This document shows positions 1-5,400 of a stretch of DNA of 6,319 bases, piece after piece. Origin of the DNA: Ruminococcus sp. UBA4321 (GTDB taxonomy: Bacteria > Bacillota > Clostridia > Oscillospirales > Ruminococcaceae). The position numbers were made by a program, and so were the translations under genes. How positions within the stretch are numbered: the first letter of the stretch is position 1; each line of letters begins with the position of its first letter. Location of the stretch: positions 1 to 6,319 of the forward strand of contig DGUB01000132.1 of assembly GCA_002393815.1 (NCBI GenBank), in the 5' to 3' direction. A model generated the notes under the pieces. The model was not told the DNA's origin, ran no database searches, and was given only the letters and a program-made list of their open reading frames with translations.

Positions 1-917
1 TGAGAAGAAGCGATAATCAGAATATTGCTGAAATGAAGGCAAAGGAATATATGATGAACGAAATGTTCCTCTCTGAAGGCGCAGTAGAGTTTGTCATGGT
101 ATGCTTTACCTATCTGCTGGACTGGAATTATGAGACAACAATGCCGGAACAGGGCGCAGTTGCTGCACCGGCACAGGCATTCCAGCCGCAGCCCCAGTAC
201 ACAGCCGCACTGAATCCGTTCGGCGGCGCACCGATGGCAGGTTATGCACCGCCTCCGCAGCCTCAGCCGCAGGCAGTTGTGCCGCAGGCTGCTCCGGCTC
301 CGCAGGCAGCTGCTTCCCCGATGCCGTCCGCTGCTCCGATTGCTGCTGCACAGCCGGAAGAAAATCCGGTAGTCTTTGCGGCTTCTGATGCGGCACGTTC
401 CCGTCTCCGCGGCAATGTCAAAGTCGCACCCGGCTATACTATGCTGGATAACTTCTGCTTCGACGGCTTCAGCTTTATGAAATCCATCGAACTGCCGACA
501 ACACTTATTACAATCGGCGATTATGCATTCTCTGAATGCAAGCGTCTCAAGGCTGTCACACTTCCTCCAGGAGTACGCATCATCAGACAGGGTGCATTCA
601 GTTCCTGCGGCAAACTGACAAGAATCAATGTGCCTTCCGGCGTGACGGAAATTGCTGACAATACGTTTGAATTCTGTCATAATCTGGAAATTGTCGAACT
701 GCCCAATACTATCATGAGCATCGGCAACGGCGCATTCCAGGGCTGTGAAAGTCTCAGAAAACTCTTTATTCCGGAGAGTGTAAAACAGATTGCAGATGAT
801 GCTTTCAAACAGTGTCCTTACCTGACAATCAAGTGCTATGACAAATCCTATGCCTACAGATTCTGCACAGAAAACGGCATTAAAACAGAACTTATCAGCA
901 AAAGCGGCTTATTCTGA
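1..917 (+). CDS. BspA-type leucine-rich repeat protein, 5' end outside window
   Basis: The frame is open from base 3 with no stop upstream. The ATG at 33 has no ribosome binding site, so this is the C-terminal part of a longer protein; residues below count from that ATG. Residues 1-32 (with about ten more codons upstream) look like the last helices of an all-helical module. Residues 38-112 are a Pro/Gln/Ala-rich linker. Residues 130-265 hold about five LRR_5 (BspA-like) repeats of roughly 23 residues, with the pattern 'L..I.LP..v..I...AF..C', for example IGDYAFSECKRL and IGNGAFQGCESL. The end, with SYAYRFCTENGI, is the usual cap of such arrays. LRR_5 arrays are protein-binding modules, often on secreted proteins. 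The N-terminus is missing, so secretion cannot be judged, but the linked kinase, vWA and phosphatase genes favour a cytoplasmic scaffold or substrate (inference). It ends with a double stop, TGA TAG. Confidence 0.85.
   Translation, partial: RRSDNQNIAEMKAKEYMMNEMFLSEGAVEFVMVCFTYLLDWNYETTMPEQGAVAAPAQAFQPQPQYTAALNPFGGAPMAGYAPPPQPQPQAVVPQAAPAPQAAASPMPSAAPIAAAQPEENPVVFAASDAARSRLRGNVKVAPGYTMLDNFCFDGFSFMKSIELPTTLITIGDYAFSECKRLKAVTLPPGVRIIRQGAFSSCGKLTRINVPSGVTEIADNTFEFCHNLEIVELPNTIMSIGNGAFQGCESLRKLFIPESVKQIADDAFKQCPYLTIKCYDKSYAYRFCTENGIKTELISKSGLF
148..365 (+). repeat. Low-complexity Pro/Gln/Ala-coding tract
   Basis: This stretch of the LRR gene is built of reiterated ccg, cag, cct, gca and gct codons, encoding runs such as PPPQPQPQ and QAAPAPQAAA. 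It codes for a flexible linker between the helical module and the LRR array. Near-identical short words (ccgcaggc, ccgcagcc) recur, so slippage could change linker length between strains (inference). Confidence 0.7.
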
Positions 918-976
918 TAGCCTCCTGAACGGAAATATGGAAATAATCGCTGTGCTGTTTATAATTTTAGTTTCAG

Positions 977-982
977 AAAGGG
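977..982 (+). promoter_or_regulatory. Ribosome binding site that decides the kinase start
   Basis: AAAGGG lies 12 bases before the ATG at 995 but directly abuts the in-frame ATG at 983, which it therefore cannot serve. This favours 995 as the true start and removes four residues (MSSN) from the longest possible reading. The spacing to 995 is a little long, so the choice is likely but not certain. Confidence 0.55.
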
Positions 983-994
983 ATGAGTTCAAAT

Positions 995-2356
995 ATGGTT
1001 GAACTGCAAATCGGGCAGTATGTCGAAATGGAATACGGCGGTGCTGCCAGAGTAAAGAAAGTTCTCGGACAGGGCGGTCAGGGTATTGTGTACCTGGTGG
1101 AATTCAACAATATGGATTATGCACTCAAATGGTATGATATTGACAAGATGCGCAATCCGAAGGCATTCCGTCAGAATATTGCAAGCAATATCAATGACGG
1201 CGCACCGAGCAGAAAGTTCCTGTGGCCGAAATATCTGACCAAGCAGATGCCCGGAACGGACAACTTCGGCTATCTGATGGACTTGCGTCCGCAGGGCTAT
1301 GATTCATTTGTTGACATTCTCAATACTTATAAGCTGGATGTTGACCCGCTGACAGGCAAGGCAATCAAAGTGCCGGTTCAGTTCAAGAGCCTGTATGCCA
1401 TGGTAACGGCGGTCATCAATATCGTCAATGCATTCCGTCAGCTCCACAGAGCCGGAAAGAGCTATCAGGACCTGAACGACGGCGGTTTCTTTATCAATAT
1501 CAAGACCGGTGATATTCTGGTCTGCGACTGCGACAATATCGCGCCGGACGGAAGTAACTTCGGTATCGGCGGCAAGCCGGGCTATATGGCTCCGGAAGTT
1601 GTCCGCGGTCTGAAAAAGCCGGATGTCCAGACTGACAAATATTCCCTCGCGGTTGTCCTCTTTAAGTTACTGTTCAGAGGTGACCCCATGGAAGGCGAAA
1701 AGGTAGTAAAAGATATCTGTCTGACAGAAACTTCCGAACTCAAGCACTACGGCTCCAATGCAGTATTCGTTTATGACCCGAACGATACTTCCAACAGACC
1801 GGTGCGCGGCATTCACGACAATGTCATCAAGTTCTGGAAAATTTATCCGCCTTATGTGCGCGAAGCCTTTATTCACTCTTTTACTGTCGGCATTTCTGAC
1901 CCGAACAAGAGAATTATCGAAAACGAATGGCAGAGACTGTTCATTCGTCTGCGTTCCGAGATTGTGTCCTGCACCTGCGGACGTACCAATTTCACAACTA
2001 TGTTCCGCAAGGCAGAAGATAATCCTAACTTCTTCATGTGTCCCAGATGCGGAAACTATATCGCAAGCCTGCAATTCAACAACCGGGATTACCGCGTTCC
2101 GCTGTATCTGGGTTATAAATTCTACGCCTGCGAAACTGTCAAGAATTCTGATGACTTTGAAACCGTCACCGGCGAAGTGGTGGAAAACAAGCTCCGCCCC
2201 GGCATGATGGGTGTCAAGAACAGTTCCGGCAAGTCGTGGCGCGTCAAGATGCCCGACGGCAACTTCTATGCCGCTCCGTCCGGCAAGGGCTTCCCGTTAT
2301 GGGAAAAGCTAGAAATTGACTTCGGCGACGGCATTACTGCCAAAATCGAAGATTAA
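995..2356 (+). CDS. TerY-P-type Ser/Thr protein kinase with zinc ribbon
   Basis: A 453-residue protein with a eukaryotic-like kinase domain at about residues 6-320. Visible motifs are a glycine loop LGQGGQGIVYLV (24-35), the ATP lysine in YALKW (K45), a catalytic loop YQD (157-159) in place of HRD, DCD (178-180) in place of DFG, GYMAPE (196-201) and TDKYSLAVVLFKLL (213-226). A zinc ribbon follows: C326, C328, C349 and C352 (CTCG...CPRC). The last ~95 residues are beta-rich, with GVKNSSGKSWRVKMPDG near the end, loosely like an FHA fold (inference). There is no transmembrane segment, so it should be cytoplasmic. A kinase with a C-terminal zinc ribbon beside vWA and PP2C genes is the hallmark of the TerY-P triad. 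The catalytic loop lacks the usual Lys and Asn (DLNDGG instead of DLKPEN), so activity may be altered. The gene starts 77 bases after the LRR gene. Confidence 0.88.
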   Translation: MVELQIGQYVEMEYGGAARVKKVLGQGGQGIVYLVEFNNMDYALKWYDIDKMRNPKAFRQNIASNINDGAPSRKFLWPKYLTKQMPGTDNFGYLMDLRPQGYDSFVDILNTYKLDVDPLTGKAIKVPVQFKSLYAMVTAVINIVNAFRQLHRAGKSYQDLNDGGFFINIKTGDILVCDCDNIAPDGSNFGIGGKPGYMAPEVVRGLKKPDVQTDKYSLAVVLFKLLFRGDPMEGEKVVKDICLTETSELKHYGSNAVFVYDPNDTSNRPVRGIHDNVIKFWKIYPPYVREAFIHSFTVGISDPNKRIIENEWQRLFIRLRSEIVSCTCGRTNFTTMFRKAEDNPNFFMCPRCGNYIASLQFNNRDYRVPLYLGYKFYACETVKNSDDFETVTGEVVENKLRPGMMGVKNSSGKSWRVKMPDGNFYAAPSGKGFPLWEKLEIDFGDGITAKIED

Positions 2357-2379
2357 TCCTGGCACAAAATATGCATAAG

Positions 2380-2385
2380 AAAAGG
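2380..2385 (+). promoter_or_regulatory. Ribosome binding site that decides the vWA start
   Basis: AAAAGG lies 8 bases before the ATG at 2394. The in-frame GTG at 2385 overlaps this motif and would have no binding site of its own, so 2394 is chosen over the longer GTG reading. Confidence 0.65.
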
Positions 2386-2393
2386 TGAAAACT

Positions 2394-3257
2394 ATGAATG
2401 AAGAAATGGAAAACAATCTGGACTTCGACGACGGACTCGGAGACGACCTCGGCGGTTTCGGCGGTGATGACGGTTTCGGCGATTTCGATGATTTCATGAA
2501 CTTCGACGACGATGACCCGCTGAATGCAACCGGCGTTTCCAGAAAAAGTCTTGTTATCTTCTTCCTGATTGATACATCCGGCAGCATGAAAGGCACCAAA
2601 ATGGGTGAACTCAATGCCGTTATGGAAGAACTGATTCCGGAAATCCGGCGCGTCGGTGAAGCTGATACCGATGTCAAGATTGCTGTGCTGACATTCTCCA
2701 CTTCTGTCATGTGGATGTATTCAGAACCAATCTCGATTGAAGAATTTGAATGGACAAGACTCCGCGCAGACGGTGTCACCAGCATGGGTGCCGCGTTCAA
2801 GGAACTGAATATCAGAATGTCGAGAAACAGCTTCCTGAATTCTCCGTCCCTGTCCTTTGCCCCTGTTATCTTCCTGATGACAGACGGCTATCCTTCCGAC
2901 GATTACAAAGAAGGTCTGGCAGCTCTCCAGCAGAACAGCTGGTATAAATATGGTCTGAAAACCGCGCTCGGTATCGGCAAGGAAGCCGATGACGATATGC
3001 TCGCGGAATTCACCGGCACAAAAGATACTGTGGTTCATGCCTATTCCGGCGGTCAGCTTGCGCATCTGATTAAAGTCATTGCCGTGACTTCCTCTCAGAT
3101 AGGCAGTAAGAGTATGACGCTTTCTGATGACTCCGGTCACGAACTGGGCATGGAAGACGTATTTGAAACCAAGCAGAAAATGCTGGGTCAGCAGATTCAG
3201 GAAATCATCAAATCCGAAGGCTATGGCGACAATGTTCCCTTTGATGCCGGATGGTAA
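2394..3257 (+). CDS. TerY-like von Willebrand factor A domain protein
   Basis: A 287-residue protein. Residues 9-41 form an Asp/Gly/Phe-rich acidic tail of low complexity. Residues 52-235 are a vWA domain that begins with LVIFFLIDTSGSM. The metal-ion-dependent adhesion site is complete: D60-T-S62-G-S64, T129 in DGVTSMG, and D164 in LMTDGYPSDD. The region TFSTSVMWMYSEP and the pattern of strands and helices fit the bacterial TerY-type vWA family, which acts in the cytoplasm in metal-dependent protein contacts. No signal peptide or transmembrane segment is visible. About 50 C-terminal residues after the domain are polar and helical. It lies 37 bases after the kinase gene and 38 before the PP2C gene; in TerY-P triads the vWA protein is thought to bring kinase and phosphatase to targets. 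The name terY is not assigned because orthology to the tellurite gene cannot be shown here. Confidence 0.88.
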   Translation: MNEEMENNLDFDDGLGDDLGGFGGDDGFGDFDDFMNFDDDDPLNATGVSRKSLVIFFLIDTSGSMKGTKMGELNAVMEELIPEIRRVGEADTDVKIAVLTFSTSVMWMYSEPISIEEFEWTRLRADGVTSMGAAFKELNIRMSRNSFLNSPSLSFAPVIFLMTDGYPSDDYKEGLAALQQNSWYKYGLKTALGIGKEADDDMLAEFTGTKDTVVHAYSGGQLAHLIKVIAVTSSQIGSKSMTLSDDSGHELGMEDVFETKQKMLGQQIQEIIKSEGYGDNVPFDAGW

Positions 3258-3295
3258 GATGCAGATGGTAACGAAAGGGAAAGGAGGTTTTCGCT

Positions 3296-4252
3296 ATGTA
3301 TGAAGGATTTTGTCATTCCGTCATTGGCGCAAGCCATGTAGCGAAAGGTACAGTCTGCCAGGACTTCTCAAATTTTCAGGCAACCGATGCATATTCCATT
3401 GCAGTCGTTGCTGACGGTCACGGCAGCAAAAAGCATTTCAGAAGCGATGTCGGCTCCCGGCTCGCTGTCAGGGCAACTCTGAGAACAGTCAGAAACTTCT
3501 ACAGAGACCCTGAAGAATTCGAGGAAAGTTTCATGGAAGACCCCAAGGCAGTCATCCGCAAGATTGAAAAGCAGATTATTTCCAGGTGGAATCGTGAAGT
3601 TTCCAAACATTACAGAAAAAACCCCGTCACGGACGAGGAACGCGCACCGTTTACGGACGAACAGCTCGAAGCCATCAAGATGGAATCCATCTACGGCACC
3701 ACGCTGATTGCAGTTGTCATGACTGATAATTATGTATTCGGTATGCAGATTGGTGACGGCAGCCTTGTCGTTCTGGATGAGGACGGCGAAGCAGAAATGC
3801 CGATTGTGGATGACGAATCCGCACCGGCTAATATGACAGCTTCCATGAGTAACTCCAATGCAATTGACATGTTCAACTGCTTCTACATGATGGAAATTCC
3901 AATGGCTGTCTTTGTTTCCACAGATGGTCTGTTCACGTCATTCCGCAGCAGTGAGGATTTTCTGGACTATCATACAATTATTGCCAGCCATCTGGAACAC
4001 ATGCCGGATTTCGACAAGATAGTTGTCCGCAATCTGACAAAGCGTACCAATTTCGGTACACAGGATGACATTTCGCTTTCCTGCATCTTTGACAAGCAGC
4101 TTGTCAAAGACGGCGCAGAAGCACTTAAGAGACAGGTAGAGAAAAACAAGGCACGTGCCGAAATGCGCAAGGCAGAACAGCAGGCAAAACTTGCAAAGCA
4201 GCGTCTGAAAAATAAGCTTCGCAGAAACCCCAATCTGGCTGTTGAAGAATAA
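3296..4252 (+). CDS. PP2C-family Ser/Thr protein phosphatase (TerY-P triad)
   Basis: A 318-residue protein with a strong AAGGAGG 8 bases before its ATG. It is a metal-dependent PP2C phosphatase: GASH (11-14), CQD (21-23), VADGHG (38-43), YGTTL (133-137), QIGDGSLVVL (151-160), STDGLF (208-213) and TQDDISL (255-261). The aspartates that bind the two metals (D23, D40, D210, D258) are all present, so it should be active. The expected role is to reverse phosphorylation by the kinase two genes upstream, in the cytoplasm; no membrane segment is seen. After the catalytic domain, residues 266-312 form a long helix rich in Lys, Arg, Ala and Gln, probably a coiled coil or docking tail. Such a tail is not part of the core PP2C fold. 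The gene lies 38 bases after the vWA gene and 33 before the first GGDEF gene. Confidence 0.92.
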   Translation: MYEGFCHSVIGASHVAKGTVCQDFSNFQATDAYSIAVVADGHGSKKHFRSDVGSRLAVRATLRTVRNFYRDPEEFEESFMEDPKAVIRKIEKQIISRWNREVSKHYRKNPVTDEERAPFTDEQLEAIKMESIYGTTLIAVVMTDNYVFGMQIGDGSLVVLDEDGEAEMPIVDDESAPANMTASMSNSNAIDMFNCFYMMEIPMAVFVSTDGLFTSFRSSEDFLDYHTIIASHLEHMPDFDKIVVRNLTKRTNFGTQDDISLSCIFDKQLVKDGAEALKRQVEKNKARAEMRKAEQQAKLAKQRLKNKLRRNPNLAVEE

Positions 4253-4285
4253 GCAGGCTTGCTGAATAAGGATTGAGGTAGTATT

Positions 4286-5317
4286 ATGAAAGAGAATGAA
4301 GAGAAGAATAAAGGGCTGCATATCTTCCTGTTGGTTGTCGGTTCGATTCTGTTTATTGTGCTTATGGTAATGATGAGCAGTTCCGCCAGAGCAGGCTCGA
4401 TGGCAGCAGAATCAGGAGGTTCGGCGAAAACGACTGTCAATTATCAGGGGGTTCTGGCACAGATACAGGTCATTATTTCTACCGTGCTAGTTGTGACAAA
4501 TAAGAAAAGAGGATTCATTACAGTTTGCATTCTAAATGCACTTAGCACATTTTCTGGTGTGATGGGCGCACTGCATAACCTGAGTGCAGTTCCCGGTGCA
4601 GTAATTCCTGTGATTACGATTGCAACCATGGCTATCATTTATAGTTATCTTGTAAAAAGTGATTCTCAACATCTGGAGCTGAAAGAACAGTATGAACAGA
4701 TTATGGATTCCAACCGTATCATGCAGGAAAAAGACGAAGCCCTCAGAATGCTCGCGTATACAGACCGCCTGACTGGTATGAGAAACATGCAGTTTTTCCG
4801 CGAACAGGTGGAAGAAGCTGTCAAACTCGGTTCGCCGTTTACCATTATTCATATGAATATTGATAATTTTAAGAGCATCAACGATACATTCGGTCCCAAA
4901 ACAGGAGATACCGCACTGATGGCTTATGCAGAACGCGTTTCCGGTTACTGCGGTCAAAAGTATATCTGTGCAAGAAGCAGTGATGAATTCTGCATTCTGC
5001 TGCCGGGCGAACAAACCGAAGCCGATGTGCTGAATATGATTGAACAGCTCCGAAGACTGTTCGGCGAAACAATTACTGTACAGGGTACAAACCTTTCTGT
5101 CACTGCCAGCTATGGTATTGTATTGCATCCCCGTGACGGCAGAAATGCCGAAACACTCCTCGACAGTGCAGTCATGGCGGTGTACAACGCCAAGGCAAAC
5201 GGCAAGGACAGACCGTGCTTCTATGCGCGTTCCGCAGAACAGTCCGTATACGCACAGTCAGTCTATACGCCGCAGTCCCCATATGTTCCGGAATCCAGAT
5301 ATTTTCCGACAGAATAA
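4286..5317 (+). CDS. Four-TM GGDEF protein with degenerate active site (SSDEF)
   Basis: A 343-residue membrane protein with GAGG 7 bases before its ATG. Hydrophobic segments lie at about 12-31, 54-71, 76-97 and 103-122. A charged helix at 126-155 leads to a GGDEF domain (about 156-312) that opens with DRLTGMRN. GGDEF domains make c-di-GMP from two GTP. Here the guanine-binding Asn and Asp are kept (N199, D208), but the first metal-binding Asp is Asn (N191 in NIDNFK), and the signature is SSDEF (231-235) and one residue shorter than in the downstream paralogue. No RxxD inhibitory site is seen. I therefore predict loss of synthase activity, possibly with GTP binding retained. The tail (320-343) has evenly spaced tyrosines in Ser/Pro-rich sequence. 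It is about 73% identical, by eye, to the next gene over the GGDEF domain, but much less so in the membrane part. Confidence 0.9.
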   Translation: MKENEEKNKGLHIFLLVVGSILFIVLMVMMSSSARAGSMAAESGGSAKTTVNYQGVLAQIQVIISTVLVVTNKKRGFITVCILNALSTFSGVMGALHNLSAVPGAVIPVITIATMAIIYSYLVKSDSQHLELKEQYEQIMDSNRIMQEKDEALRMLAYTDRLTGMRNMQFFREQVEEAVKLGSPFTIIHMNIDNFKSINDTFGPKTGDTALMAYAERVSGYCGQKYICARSSDEFCILLPGEQTEADVLNMIEQLRRLFGETITVQGTNLSVTASYGIVLHPRDGRNAETLLDSAVMAVYNAKANGKDRPCFYARSAEQSVYAQSVYTPQSPYVPESRYFPTE

Positions 5318-5333
5318 TACAAAGATTACTTTC

Positions 5334-5365
5334 CAGCAGCCAGCAGAACTTCTGCCGGGCTGCTG
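5334..5365 (+). repeat. Long hairpin between the two GGDEF genes
   Basis: The arms CAGCAGCC (5334-5341) and GGCTGCTG (5358-5365) pair perfectly over 8 bases. Inside them GCAG (5343-5346) pairs with CTGC (5352-5355) around the loop AACTT. Together this makes a stable stem with a small internal bulge. It begins 17 bases after the stop of the first GGDEF gene and ends 35 before the next start. No T-run follows (AAAACAAATCG), so it is not a classical intrinsic terminator on the plus strand, nor on the minus strand. It could be an mRNA processing or stability element, or a weak attenuator separating the two paralogues (inference). Confidence 0.6.
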
Positions 5366-5381
5366 AAAACAAATCGTCTAT

Positions 5382-5389
5382 GGGAGGAG
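5382..5389 (+). promoter_or_regulatory. Ribosome binding site of the second GGDEF gene
   Basis: GGGAGGAG lies 11 bases before the ATG at 5401. It supports that start and independent translation of the last gene after the hairpin. Confidence 0.65.
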
Positions 5390-5400
5390 TCTAGTTTAAT

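Noticed and set aside
960..965. TATAAT box upstream of the kinase gene
   Set aside because: The hexamer is perfect, but no TTGACA-like box sits about 17 bases upstream (the region reads atggaa), and the TG before it is one base off an extended -10. A secondary promoter is possible but not supported enough to list.
2385..2387. GTG as start of the vWA gene
   Set aside because: It overlaps the AAAAGG ribosome binding site used by the ATG at 2394 and has none of its own.
4251..4265. Small palindrome after the PP2C stop
   Set aside because: The stem is only four base pairs with no T-run, too weak to be a terminator; the operon likely continues through it.
3970..4440. Minus-strand open frame spanning the PP2C/GGDEF junction
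   Set aside because: Its translation is Ser/Leu-rich with no domain pattern and it lies opposite two convincing genes; a shadow.
4532..5128. Long minus-strand open frame under the first GGDEF gene, with a similar one at 5659-6219 under the second
   Set aside because: The two antisense products resemble each other only because the sense genes are paralogues. They have no ribosome binding site or recognisable domain, and the sense frames carry clear GGDEF motifs.
5040..5366. Plus-strand open frame overlapping the end of the first GGDEF gene and the hairpin
   Set aside because: It is out of frame with the conserved GGDEF domain, shows no known motif, and its end falls by chance in the intergenic gap.
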